Assembly (NCBI RefSeq): GCF_964340395.1
Contig: NC_135566.1
Location: 20,693,297-20,757,296 of the forward strand
Direction of reading: 5' to 3'
Origin: Glandiceps talaboti
Taxonomy: Eukaryota > Hemichordata > Enteropneusta > Spengelidae
Length of the DNA stretch: 64,000 bases
Position numbers and translations under genes: made by a program
The notes under the pieces: model-generated
The model's database searches: none
What the model was told of the DNA's origin: nothing
What the model saw: the letters and a program-made list of their open reading frames with translations, nothing else
Shown here: piece by piece, positions 24,015 through 33,731 of the stretch
Layout of the letters: each line of letters begins with the position of its first letter
Position numbering within the stretch: position 1 is the stretch's first letter

Positions 24015-26100
24015 CCCAATAACCACTCTCACTGTCCCCCCACCAGCACAGCAAAGTCCAGTGGGGGGACGACTCCGTTTCTATGCACAAAACTGGTCCG
24101 CAATATCATCCGACAGTTGGGTGCTAAATACAGTAAGAGACGGATACATCCTAGACTTCGTGTCACAGCCTCCACTGTCAACGAAGGTTATAGTTACCCC
24201 GTTACCAAGGCAACCAGATCGGGTTCTTGCCTTAAGGGAGGCCATTCAAGGTCTTTTAGAAAAGGCTGCTATTCGTACAGTCAACCTAAAAAAAGAGGGA
24301 CCAGGGTTTTTCAACCACATGTTTCTGGTCCCCAAAAAGTCGGGAGGCTGGAGACCAATTCTCAACCTCTCCGTTCTCAATCGGTATCTTGTAGTCCCCA
24401 AGTTTCAAATGGAAACACCCAGAGCGGTGTTGGCTGCCATTCAGCCAGGCGATTGGATGGCGTCCATAGATTTAAAGGACGCTTATTTCCATATACCTAT
24501 TCACCCTGTCTACTACAAGTACCTCCGTTTTGCAATCGACGGACAGGTTTACGAATACACAGTTCTCCCCTTCGGTCTGGCAACAGCACCACGAGTGTTT
24601 ACACGGGTGGCGGCAGTGCCAGTGGCGTGGTTACACCAACAATCAATTCTGTTACACCCCTATTTAGACGATTGGTTACTGAGGGGGAAGGAACGGGTCG
24701 TACTAGCCACTCAAGTGGCCATGACGACAGATCTTCTCCAAGGACTAGGATTTATTCTCAGTCAAGAGAAATCATGTTTGACTCCCACCCAGGACATGAC
24801 CTTTGTGGGAATGAGATTGCTGACGGAATTGGGAGTTGTTTGCCCAACCGAGGACCGAATCAACAAACTGTTAACTTTCATTCGGTCCATCCTTCTACAA
24901 CGCTCAATAGTAGCAAGGAGTCTGTTATCTCTCCTGGGGCTGATGAACTCATTTATAGACATCACCCCTTGGGCACGACTAAGAGCGCGCCCGATCCAGT
25001 TGTACCTATTAGCGCTTTGGCGCCCATCCAGTCAGCCATTGCAGACTTCTATCCCTATTCGTCCCTCTCTTCGGCTTCATCTCAACTGGTGGCTGAACAC
25101 GGCGAATTTATTGAGGGGGAGGTCACTCGTACCCCCCAACCCCGACATCTCCTTATTCACCGATGCGTCAAACGAGGGATGGGGGGCGCATGTGGCAGGT
25201 CATATGACAGCAGGTCGGTGGAATTTAACCGAACGCTGTCACCACATAAACTGGCTAGAGCTGAAAGCAGTGTTCCTGGCCCTCCAGAAATTAGAGTTTC
25301 TGGTAAGGGGGCATTGCATATTAGTACACTCAGACAACACAACAGTAGTTGCTTACATAAACAAATTGGGGGGGACAGTCTCCCCAACTCTATGTTATCT
25401 GTTGTGGGATCTAATGCTATGGTGTCAGGACAAAAAGATTACGCTAATAGCCAGACACCTACCAGGCAGGCTGAATGGGATAGCCGATGCACTGTCCCGT
25501 CGGCGTCGGATACGACAAACCGAATGGGAACTACCACAGAGTGTAGTAGATCAGATTTTCCATTGTTGGGGTCGCCCATCAATGGATCTCTTTGCCACAC
25601 ACAAGAACAGGAAACTACCAGTGTATGTATCCCCAGTACCAGATCCAAGGGCAATGGCGGTGGATGCTCTCTCCATGTCATGGGAGGGGATAATGGCATA
25701 TGCCTTTCCACCAATCATTCTGCTGCCCAGAGTTCTCAGGAAAATCCAGGAAGAGGGGCCAATGATTTTTCTAGTGGCACCTCTTTGGCCCACCAAGGCA
25801 TGGTTCCCAACCATTCTCAATCTGTTGATTGCGCCTCCTCTCAAAATCCCACTGAGAGAGGATCTAATGACACAGGACAGGAACATCATTCACCCGAACC
25901 CAGAGATGTTCCATCTTCACGTGTTTCGGTTGTCGAACAATCCCTCATGGAGAAAGGCTTTTCTAGAGAGTCTGCAGCCATTATTGCCAGACCTCAGAGA
26001 CCCAGTACACTGGCTACATACAATGAGAAATGGCAATTCTTCTGTAGTTGGTGTGACAGAAAACAGATTAGTCCTGTCAAAGTCACTAACAGGCAGTTAG
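23929..26100 (+). CDS. DIRS reverse transcriptase / RNase H ORF
   Basis: The first ATG in frame is at 23929, overlapping gag by 86 bp. The frame is open back to at least 23755, so frameshifting or reinitiation are both possible. It encodes 723 aa. RT motifs: DLKDAYFHI (motif A), LPFGLATAPRVF (motif B) and YLDD (catalytic, near residue 244). RNase H motifs: FTDAS, WLELKA, HSDNTT and GIADALSR, giving the D-E-D-D set. The C-terminal block (PSMDLFAT, YAFPP, APLWPTKAWFP) is the conserved tail of DIRS RT proteins, which has been compared to a DNA methyltransferase. No disabling mutation was seen. Confidence 0.92.
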   Translation: MCLSLRLTTCPDRSRILQVGGQGVLSAPDPITTLTVPPPAQQSPVGGRLRFYAQNWSAISSDSWVLNTVRDGYILDFVSQPPLSTKVIVTPLPRQPDRVLALREAIQGLLEKAAIRTVNLKKEGPGFFNHMFLVPKKSGGWRPILNLSVLNRYLVVPKFQMETPRAVLAAIQPGDWMASIDLKDAYFHIPIHPVYYKYLRFAIDGQVYEYTVLPFGLATAPRVFTRVAAVPVAWLHQQSILLHPYLDDWLLRGKERVVLATQVAMTTDLLQGLGFILSQEKSCLTPTQDMTFVGMRLLTELGVVCPTEDRINKLLTFIRSILLQRSIVARSLLSLLGLMNSFIDITPWARLRARPIQLYLLALWRPSSQPLQTSIPIRPSLRLHLNWWLNTANLLRGRSLVPPNPDISLFTDASNEGWGAHVAGHMTAGRWNLTERCHHINWLELKAVFLALQKLEFLVRGHCILVHSDNTTVVAYINKLGGTVSPTLCYLLWDLMLWCQDKKITLIARHLPGRLNGIADALSRRRRIRQTEWELPQSVVDQIFHCWGRPSMDLFATHKNRKLPVYVSPVPDPRAMAVDALSMSWEGIMAYAFPPIILLPRVLRKIQEEGPMIFLVAPLWPTKAWFPTILNLLIAPPLKIPLREDLMTQDRNIIHPNPEMFHLHVFRLSNNPSWRKAFLESLQPLLPDLRDPVHWLHTMRNGNSSVVGVTENRLVLSKSLTGS

Positions 26101-27011
26101 CTGACTTCCTTCTTTTTCTTTTTGTCACAAAAAAGTACTCTCCCAATACTATTAAAGTATATCGGTCAGCCATTGCAGCCACCATTAAAAGTATTGGAGG
26201 AGAGGATTTTGGACAGGACAAAATCCTCTCCAACATGATTCGCCACTTCCTTCTTAAGCGTCCTCCCTCTAGACAAACAGTTCCACAGTGGAGTCTGCCA
26301 CTGGTTTTACGAGTGTTACAGGAACCCCCTTTCGAGCCCATGGGTTCTGTGTCACTGAAAGCACTTACTCTTAAAACAGTTTTTCTTGTTGCCTTGGCAT
26401 CTGGGAGAAGGCGTAGTGCAATCCATGCCCTCTGTATTAGTGAGGGTCATTTTAATCTCTCTCGGACAGCAGCAGTAATGCATACTGCACCAGGATTTCT
26501 GGCCAAGAACCAGGTTTTGGGGTCAGTGCCTAATCCGATTATGATCAAGTCATTGGATGACTTTGTTGGGCGAGACAAAGTAGAACGGACTCTATGTCCA
26601 GTGAGAGCACTTCGCTGGTATTTAGACCGATCTAAGTCATTTAGGAAGGGTAGGACTCGGCTGTTCATCCCGTTTCCCCCTTCAGTTAAAGATGACTGCT
26701 CCCCAGCAGATATTTCTAAATGGATTGTTGATACTGTCAAGTGGGCTTACGTAGAAGCCCAACAGGATCATTTATCTCCTCACAGAGTCACAGCTCATGA
26801 GGTAAGAGCTATTGCTGCCTCATGGGCCCTCAGATCAGGCGTGCCAGTGGCTGACATTTTACAAGCAGGCACGTGGAGATCTCCTAATTCGTTTATTAGC
26901 TATTATCTGCGGGATATGTCTGACCATGCTGAGGATCTAGCCACTCTAGGTCCACTTAGCATTAGCCAGAATATCACATTAACAGGTCATACAGAGACAC
27001 CCACCACCTAG
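25947..27011 (+). CDS. DIRS tyrosine recombinase domain (frame open from 24015)
   Basis: The catalytic protein starts at a plausible ATG at 25947 (MEKGFSRESAA), giving 354 aa. The same frame is open all the way back to 24015, overlapping the RT ORF entirely. An N-terminal SAM-like core-binding part (STLATYNEKWQFFCSWC) precedes the catalytic domain. The Arg of ASGRRRSAIHAL, HEVR (the H-x-x-R pair), the W of AGTW and the Tyr in SFISYYLRD match the R-H-R-Y set of phage-integrase-family enzymes. In DIRS elements this enzyme integrates a circular DNA copy without target duplication. Stop at 27009-27011. Confidence 0.93.
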   Translation: MEKGFSRESAAIIARPQRPSTLATYNEKWQFFCSWCDRKQISPVKVTNRQLADFLLFLFVTKKYSPNTIKVYRSAIAATIKSIGGEDFGQDKILSNMIRHFLLKRPPSRQTVPQWSLPLVLRVLQEPPFEPMGSVSLKALTLKTVFLVALASGRRRSAIHALCISEGHFNLSRTAAVMHTAPGFLAKNQVLGSVPNPIMIKSLDDFVGRDKVERTLCPVRALRWYLDRSKSFRKGRTRLFIPFPPSVKDDCSPADISKWIVDTVKWAYVEAQQDHLSPHRVTAHEVRAIAASWALRSGVPVADILQAGTWRSPNSFISYYLRDMSDHAEDLATLGPLSISQNITLTGHTETPTT

Positions 27012-27030
27012 CTGGTGACAAATTCTGTAT

Positions 27031-27125
27031 CCTATTGTAAGAATATTTAGGTGAGTATCTTTCCGGAAACAGAATTGTCGTTTCTCCCGAAACTAATTTC
27101 TGTTGAAGGAAAGATACTCACCTAA
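27031..27125 (+). repeat. DIRS internal complementary region
   Basis: The first 44 bp are complementary to the left end and the last 54 bp to the right end. They share GAA at 27072-27074. In the DIRS replication model this region templates joining of the two termini into a circle. Its position immediately after the recombinase ORF is canonical. Confidence 0.93.
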
Positions 27126-27186
27126 CAGTCCCTCCCTCCTTCCCCACTGTCTCAGTTTAGTTGGGTTTCTGGACTAAGATTGTGTT

Positions 27187-27356
27187 CCATAGCGCAACTG
27201 GTCTTCCAACGTTGAGGGCAGTAATTGTAGGAGGAGGTAGATTAATAAAGTTTTTATTGGAAAAGCATCGGGAATTGCAAGCAAATCCTATTGTAAGAAT
27301 ATTTAGGTGAGTATCTTTCCTTCAACAGAAATTAGTTTCGGGAGAAACGACAATTC
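27187..27356 (+). repeat. DIRS right inverted terminal repeat
   Basis: Inverse of the left repeat from GCAACTGGTCTTCC through GTGAGTATCTTTCC. It then carries an extension of about 35 bp (TTCAACAGAAATTAG, ending CGACAATTC) that is absent from the left end. Unequal ends of this kind are typical of DIRS elements. Confidence 0.92.
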
Positions 27357-27684
27357 TTTCACAAGTGCTTAGAATGTACTGAATGATGACATCTTTTCAA
27401 AATTGATTTGTGGCTTTAACTGTCCTAGAATAGAACTAAGCTGTTCTTATTTTCTGCCTTTAGGTGCGTCTTCATCTTCAGATATTTTACGTGTATCTGA
27501 AATATATTAGAATACATACTAAATTTATTAGTACTGGTATCCCACTGAAGAAAAAAGACTTGGTCAAAAATATTATCATGGTTTCAGGATAGACAGAATG
27601 ACAATGATACATTGTGTCTGAAATAGACATTATATGTATATAAGAACCATGTGATCTTAAAAGTAAAATATTTCAAACCCACAG
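27357..27684. other. Intron 8, right flank of the DIRS
   Basis: Unique A+T-rich sequence starting TTTCACAAGTGC and ending in the exon 9 acceptor. Nothing else is seen. Confidence 0.4.
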
Positions 27685-27832
27685 AGATGGTGTTACATCG
27701 ACAGGATCAAGTGAATTGGAATACAAGATTACACTTGAGGAATCCAGTTTGCTAAGTCTGATGCAGAAACAGTCCTTACAAGTCACTGATATGGAAATGT
27801 CAAGGTATCAACATCAGATGGAACAAGAGAAG
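27685..27832 (+). CDS. Host gene exon 9: coiled coil
   Basis: Acceptor AAACCCACAG, donor AAG|GTATGA, 148 bp, phase 2 to 0. The peptide includes SSELEYKITLEESSLLSLMQ and ends YQHQMEQEK. It joins exon 8 in frame across the 6.8 kb intron holding the retrotransposon. Confidence 0.82.
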
Positions 27833-28160
27833 GTATGAGACAGAGACCTCAAAGTTGGTCTGTCATAATTGTATATGATACATGTAGTAGTATAAGCCAG
27901 ATACTGTTCATGCCATATACATGTAGTACAGTTCATTTCTGCTTTCCTGTACACTGTGTCACATATGTATTGTATGTTTGGCAAGTGTAATTTGCAATTA
28001 TGGTATTCTGGGTACCAGAAATATTGTATAGTTTGGTCATAAGATTATAGGAAATGAGGACAAGAGTAGTTAAAGGAGAAACACATGCAACCATAATTAG
28101 ATAAATTACATTTATCTAATTACCTTTAATTAATGTCTCTGTAATTTAAAAAAAAATCAG

Positions 28161-28162
<2 letters not shown>

Positions 28163-28201
<39 letters not shown>

Positions 28202-28376
28202 TACACACACACAAATACACACACAAACAGACACACATATACACACACATACACATACATACATACATACATACATACATGTACACATACATACATACAT
28301 ACATACATACATACATACATACATACATACATACATACATACATACATACATACACACACACACATACACACACAC
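28163..28376. repeat. Compound (CA)n / (CATA)n microsatellite
   Basis: A CA run of about 36 bp, mixed CA with A interruptions, then CATA repeats from about 28254 to 28352 and CA again. The long Cys/Val/Tyr-rich minus-strand ORFs are artefacts of it. Confidence 0.96.
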
Positions 28377-29587
28377 CTGCACATAATGCTGCTACTCTTG
28401 AAATCAACTCAAAGTTAAAAACTTACATAATTATACTAGTATGTAATCTTAGAAGAATGATGATATAACTAGTGTACTGTTGATGTAATGCGGTATCCTG
28501 AAATATGGTCCATATATACCCAGTGTACATTTGCCAAAATGAAATTCATATGTGACATTTAATACAGAGTTTAAAATAGCTATCATTGCAATAGTCATGT
28601 TCAATCAAAGTGAATAAAGAACAGAAAGTCATTCTATTGCCCACATAGTTCTTTGTACATAACAAAGGTGAGATGATTGAAACATATATACATTGTACTC
28701 TATAAATGTGCTATGGAAAAATCTTACTATTATAGCAACTGTCGGGCAAATCAGAAAATATTCATAGATGTTATTATGAAGTGATCAATGAATTATTTGA
28801 AGTGCACCAAGCTAAAACTTGGCCAAAACAAAATAGCCTACGTTAGCATTTCTTGAGATTGTGATCATTTGTTTAATGTGAATCCCAGCTTTCGTCTTAG
28901 AAAAATACCAAGTTATCACCTAAGGTTGCAATAGTCAACACACAGAATCAGATAATTTGTGAATGAATGTTGCAGATGAATGCTTTTCTAGGGTGAATGG
29001 TTGGTTGGAGGAGGGGGGTAGAGTGTTATGTGCTGAAATTCTCACTAATAGTAATACTCAAAATATAATGTATATATTATAAAATTGATGGTTGTTTGGA
29101 AGATATAAACTTTGCAGTTATGGTACTAGAGAACTTACAAAGCACTAATAGTCTAATGCTACTTATAGCCATAATATATGTATTTTTGCAATGCATGTAC
29201 ATCAACCAGCTAAGCATGTTCTTTGAATGGTAGATTGTTTAATATTGTGCATAACTGAAATGTAAAGCATACATTGTGTTCAGCAAAAAGACAGTGTTTT
29301 CATCAGGAGTTGAGAATTTTTATTCAAGTGCTCATGTTAATATATTGTGCATGACTAAAAGTTGAATGTGTGTAGTGTTTAGCTTTGGCTGTTCTGTAGC
29401 AGTAGCACTAATGATCAGTATTTTCTTTTATGCTGTTTTCCTTTGTTCTATACTCTATCCCTTTGTATTGTGATGATGCTGTGCTGTCCCACCCTGTGCT
29501 GCGCTGTACTGTACTATACTGTACTGTACTGTTGTATTGTGTTATTCTTTGGTCTATTGTTACAAACCCTACCTACCTCAATCACAG
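28377..29587. other. Intron 9, unique segment
   Basis: 1.2 kb of A+T-rich non-coding sequence with a small run of ctgtactgtactgt near 29505-29530. No element is recognised. Confidence 0.4.
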
Positions 29588-29605
29588 AAACAAGAAGAAA
29601 CAAGG
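29588..29605 (+). CDS. Host gene exon 10: 18 bp microexon (candidate)
   Basis: Acceptor CCTCAATCACAG and donor AGG|GTAAGA enclose exactly six codons (KQEETR), phase 0 to 0. Both splice sites are good, and the peptide suits the Gln/Glu/Lys-rich context MEQEK | EEYTV. Exons 9 and 11 are also directly compatible, so it may be a cassette microexon. The call rests on splice-site quality and phase only. Confidence 0.5.
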
Positions 29606-29875
29606 GTAAGAAATGACATCATATGGATACCTATGACATTCTGCAATAAGCATGCAATCAAAAACTCACCTATACTAGAAATTTGTGTGGGAAATAAACA
29701 CATTAGCATGCAGCCCCCATATCCACCTCACAATTGCTGACATAGCAGGTCTAGGAATTGAAACCACAGTATATCTTTTTATCATTTATTCTGAGTTTGT
29801 TTTTATTTTAATGTATTTTTGAATTTATGTCAGTATGTTTTCATGGGGCAATATAAGGTATGCAGTGCATGAGTT

Positions 29876-30145
29876 CTCCCCGGTCACATAATCAGAGTTC
29901 CATGGTCACATTATCAGAGTTCCACAGTCACATAATCAGAGTTCCACGGTCACATTATCAGAGTTCCACGGTCATATTATCAGAGTTCCACAGTCACATT
30001 ATCAGAGTTCCACGGTCATATTATCAGAGTTCCACAGTCACATTATCAGAGTTCCACAGTCACATTATCAGAGTTCCACGGTCACATTATCAGAGTTCCA
30101 CAGTCACATTATCAGAGTTCCACGGTCACATTATCAGAGTTCCCC
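29876..30145. repeat. Minisatellite, 22 bp unit, about 12 copies
   Basis: The unit is GGTCACATTATCAGAGTTCC plus AC. Variants are cggt/cagt, cacat/catat and taat/ttat. It lies in intron 10. Confidence 0.95.
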
Positions 30146-30768
30146 CAACTGTGTCAAGAACACTGTGACCCATTAGATTATATTTCTCTTTATTTTGTGA
30201 TAATTGTTCTATTTTATTTTCAATTTAAGTTAACAAACCGTATAATAATAACGTGAGTCTGTAAGTTAAGGGGTGTGAATTTTAACCTGGGTGCTGTCTT
30301 CTTTTTCTTATTTTTATTATTTTGTTGGTTAACTTGGTGTGGATTGTGGTCAGCATGTCATATTTTCAGTCACTTCAATTGCATGATGGAGTGCTGTGTA
30401 GGGCACAATTTTTGAATGGTGTTTGTGTATCCTTTGTTCACTAGTTATTGCAATGGTATCTTTTACTATGCACATGAAGTCACAAAATAGAAAAGTAAAA
30501 AAAAAACTGTTTTAAATAATCTGTGATACACAGCTTGCACAATCCAACCGTTCACACAGTACTCTCAGAGTATAAAACAGTATCACGTTGCTATACAAGA
30601 AGATAAAAACAATGCAGATTCAAGAATACCTAGTGACAAAAATTAAATGTCTGTCAAAAGTGACATTCCCAATATAACAAATTAGCTGTTTGGATTGTAG
30701 CAGTTGAGTATTGTTGATACCAGTTGATATATGAATTTGTGCAAACTGATGGCATTCAAATATGAACA
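30146..30768. other. Intron 10, unique segment
   Basis: A+T-rich non-coding sequence. Nothing is recognised. Confidence 0.35.
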
Positions 30769-31421
30769 GCGCCCTCTTGGTGTTGTAGTGCGAACTATAG
30801 ATCATTTGTTGTCTGTATGCAAAGCCCAAATTTGGTCAGATCTTAGGGTAACACTCACAATCTTACACCTACTGTATTCCATTTTTCATTTTTTGTTTTT
30901 TGAAATTTTTGCATTTAGCAAATATTGTTCAGTGTAGTGAATTTGCGCAAACAAGTCTTGCCTAGTATACACGTGTGACATGAAAGCCTTCTAGCCAGTG
31001 GACTGCAGTCCACTACACTTGCTATTGCAGCTTTCAACAAGTCTTGCAAATTCCTTATCATTTGAAACACATCAATGGTCTCTTTTATATAAATTGTGGC
31101 TTGCATTATTTTCCTTTCCACTATTTTCACCAATACATTATTTTGGCAAGCTCAGATTCTTGAATTTGCCAAATGTACTAGGATACAGTGAAAATACTTT
31201 GTACACAACTTTTGTTAAGTCACTGAAAATAAAAGTCACAAACAAGCTGCCCAAAACTCATTTTCACTGCCATTGACAGCACAAAATACATGTATTCCAT
31301 GTCATAAATAAGGGGAATTTTGAATCTTGTCAAAAGTAAAATATGTGATAAAAGTGTAGATAACTTTGCACCATTTGAAAGACATATCATTATATGACTA
31401 CACAATCACCAGAGAGGGCGC
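30769..31421. mobile_element. Candidate MITE-like element with GCGCCCTCT termini
   Basis: The left end GCGCCCTCTTGGTGTTGTAG is inverted at the right end, where the rc reads GCGCCCTCTCTGGTGATTGT then GTAGT. The interior has no coding capacity. It ends about 105 bp before exon 11. Similarity beyond the first 25 bp is weak, so the call is moderate. Confidence 0.5.
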
Positions 31422-31526
31422 AATTTATTGGGAATACTTAATAAAAAATGACAAATTTCTGTTCCACAATGCTAGGCAAAGAACAAACAGCAGTCAACCA
31501 CGTTGCACTCATTATTGTCACCAGAG

Positions 31527-31666
31527 GAAGAATATACTGTTGTTGCCGTGGAGATAGTGCCTGGTCACTATGGTTACGATTTCATTGTATCATCCAGTGA
31601 CTATGAAGAAGAGGGTGTGTACGTGACATCATGTGATACAAACAGTGTGTTGAAAGAAGGTGACAG
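31527..31666 (+). CDS. Host gene exon 11: PDZ domain, first half
   Basis: Donor ACAG|GTAAGA, 140 bp, phase 0 to 2. The acceptor is ambiguous because the sequence reads CACCAGAG|GAAG. Only the second AG keeps the frame with exon 9 or 10, so 31527 is chosen. The peptide YTVVAVEIVPGHYGYDFIVS holds the carboxylate-binding loop (GYDF in place of the usual GLGF) and the second strand. GVYVTSCDTNSVLKEGD is the conserved stretch before the alpha-1 helix. Confidence 0.85.
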
Positions 31667-32269
31667 GTAAGAATAATAAACCTTATTATATACATAGACT
31701 CTCATATGCCCAGGATGGCACATCAAAGTACAGTAATAGGAAAAAAACATACATTTCCTGATGTCAGAAGTATAGTAATACGGTTGGAACTACGTTGAAT
31801 TCTTTGTAAACATCATTTAAAATGATCAACACCACTGCATAGACTTAGAAGTGTTCAGGAGTTTGCCATTTTGTAAATTTATATTACTGATTGAATGATT
31901 GTCAAAGAATTTAGATTAAGACTTGAATTCTTTCATTTGTACATTCACAAGGGGGAAAGTCTGGGCCTTTCCACATTATAGAAAATACAAAAGTGTAATA
32001 GGGGCATATGGGTTGTTTGGCACAACTAATAAGGACAATACACAACATGTGATTGTTTGGCACAACAGTAATAAGGACAGTACACAACATTAAGTCATCT
32101 TGTTATTGTAACAGTTGTATAGCTCTCATAAAGATAACTTTTCCATGCAGTCAATCTTAATATAGAAATAGTTCTGACATATAAATAAGGTAAACTTTCT
32201 TTAATGTCTGTGCTATCGTAGTTTCTTTCTCTAAATATACTTGTTTTGTCTTATCATGTCATCTTATTG
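31667..32269. other. Intron 11, left part
   Basis: Unique sequence with one short direct repeat (tgtttggcacaac at 32013 and 32053). No element is recognised. Confidence 0.35.
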
Positions 32270-32640
32270 AGTGTTGTCATGATGTTCAAATGGTTATAGT
32301 GGCCAGTTTGGAATCCAGGTTGCAGGTTCAAGCCCTGTTGTTGCAGTTTGTTTCTGAGTGGCTAAAGTCCTTGGGCAGGATTCAACCACAATTGTGCCTC
32401 AGTCAACCCAGCTGTATAATTGGGGACCTGGTAGGATAGAGATTGCAATGTGAATGAGTTTAATCCTATGCACTTAGAGAGGCTGTAGATGATTGTTTGG
32501 TCCCCAGGGAGTTGAGGAAGTATAAAGGGCTATTGTGCTGCTTTAGATCCAAGACAGAGGTACTAATTGTAAAGTGCTTTGAGCAGAGAGTGGGAAAGCG
32601 TTATCTGATAACCAACATTATCATAATAGTAGTAGTAGTA
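32270..32640 (+). mobile_element. tRNA-derived SINE, copy 1
   Basis: An A-box-like stretch (TGGTTATAGTGG) is followed at 32325 by the B box GGTTCAAGCCC, the internal RNA polymerase III promoter. The body and 3' end (GTAAAGTGCTTTGAGCAG, then GGGAAAGCG and a TAG-repeat tail) align with the copy at 41590. The tail resembles L2/CR1-type LINE 3' ends, suggesting LINE-driven mobility (inference). It is sense to the host gene and ends 26 bp before exon 12. Confidence 0.8.
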
Positions 32641-32666
32641 ACCATGAAATTACTATATTTGTGTAG

Positions 32667-32906
32667 GATTCTGGAAGTTAATGGTATTAATGTATGCCAA
32701 GCCACAGATGCTGAAGTCAATACTATGCTAAATAGCAAGATGTCTGCCAGGATTGTTGTCCTTAGAGATCAACAACAACAACAACCAATCACAAGCATTG
32801 AAACAAATAAAGAGTTGGCATCTATGAAAGAAGATTTGTCAGAGGCTAAGGAAGAGCTCCAATCAGAAAGAAAGCAGAACACACAGCTGAAAGGAGAACT
32901 TTCAAG
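32667..32906 (+). CDS. Host gene exon 12: PDZ second half, poly-Gln and coiled coil
   Basis: Acceptor TTGTGTAG, donor CAAG|GTACAA, 240 bp, phase 2 to 2. RILEVNGINV is the classic PDZ strand, followed by the helix ATDAEVNTML and the last strand ARIVVL. Five glutamines and a new coiled coil (SMKEDLSEAKEELQSERKQN) follow. The acceptor lies 26 bp beyond the 3' tail of a SINE. Confidence 0.87.
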
Positions 32907-33138
32907 GTACAATTTACATAATGTAAAGTTTGGTGTAAAATTTAGTGAAACGGTGAGAGGAGAGGGGCAGTTTGTGATCAACTCATCACTCAGTTAATCT
33001 CCATTGCTGGCATGTGTGTCTGATTATTGATGACATGAAACCATCCACCATAATAATCTGTGCATATAACTTTGTAAAATGTTTGTTTTGAATTATTCAA
33101 CCATTAAGAATTTACCAAAACAAAATGTAATTATAGTC

Positions 33139-33474
33139 TACTGCCCATTTCATGTTTCCTTTAATGGTGTTCACCAGTTGTGTTTGATACAACCATACAG
33201 AAACCAATAAGAAACTGTACATTCTACACTTTAAGATAACAAGATAACAGTTTCATCTAAGTGAAATATAATGTACTACAACTAGATGCAGTCATTAGGG
33301 CAACAATGTTTTGATGTCTACATGGTGACACAGTAGGTCATTTCATTTATATAAAATGTGACAAAAACTATTCAATCATTCTAGTTTATTTAAAATGTAG
33401 GATGTACAGTTTGTTATTGGTTTCTGTAATGGTATCAAACAGAGCCAGTGAACACTAGAACATGAAAGAGTATA
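33139..33474. mobile_element. MITE-like element, family A, copy 1
   Basis: Long inverted repeats: the left end (GTGTTCACCAGTTGTGTTTG, then GAAACCAATAAGAAACTG) is mirrored at the right end (TTGTTATTGGTTTCTG and CCAGTGAACAC). The outermost TACTGCCC and a right-hand TA suggest a TA target duplication, as in Tc1/mariner-type MITEs (inference). A second copy is at 46411. There is no coding capacity. Confidence 0.75.
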
Positions 33475-33506
33475 AACAGTCTCATTTGGTATTCTATTTG
33501 TTACAG

Positions 33507-33582
33507 ACTTCAAGAGGTTGAAAGTCAACTCAACAAGAGAAATCAAGAAAAGGATGAAAACGTCCAACAACTTGAAAATCAG
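33507..33582 (+). CDS. Host gene exon 13: coiled coil
   Basis: Acceptor TTGTTACAG, donor CAG|GTAAAA, 76 bp, phase 2 to 0. The peptide is RLQEVESQLNKRN followed by QEKDENVQQLENQ, with clear heptads. A MITE-like element ends about 35 bp upstream, and a 2.9 kb minisatellite begins 150 bp downstream. Confidence 0.83.
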
Positions 33583-33731
33583 GTAAAAAGATATGTGTTA
33601 TAGCTATTTACCGAGAAGAATTCAAAGGTTGCGTGTTTTTGTGATGAATAAATTAAGTCATTATGTTTTCAAGCATAACCTATTCTTTTAAACATCTACA
33701 CACCATATTGTAGCAACTTGCAACCATTTAA

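Larger units (their letters stand above)
21276..27356 (+). mobile_element. Full-length DIRS-type retrotransposon (tyrosine recombinase), 6.08 kb
   Basis: The element has inverted terminal repeats, three large overlapping ORFs (gag; RT/RNase H; tyrosine recombinase) and an internal complementary region after the last ORF. These define the DIRS order. Left bases 21276-21319 are the exact reverse complement of 27031-27074, and right bases 27303-27356 are the reverse complement of 27072-27125. The shared trinucleotide is TTC/GAA. The outer flanks show no target-site duplication, as expected for recombinase-mediated insertion. All ORFs are open and the terminal repeats nearly identical, so the insertion looks young. 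It lies in intron 8, in the host gene's orientation. Confidence 0.95.

Noticed and set aside
28126-28407. Cys/Val/Tyr-rich ORFs at 28.1 kb, and similar ones at 52.5 and 62.1 kb
   Set aside because: Translations of CA, CATA and GTAT microsatellites.
32289-32345. A tRNA gene
   Set aside because: A- and B-box-like words are present, but there is no full cloverleaf, and the sequence continues as a SINE body with a second copy elsewhere.
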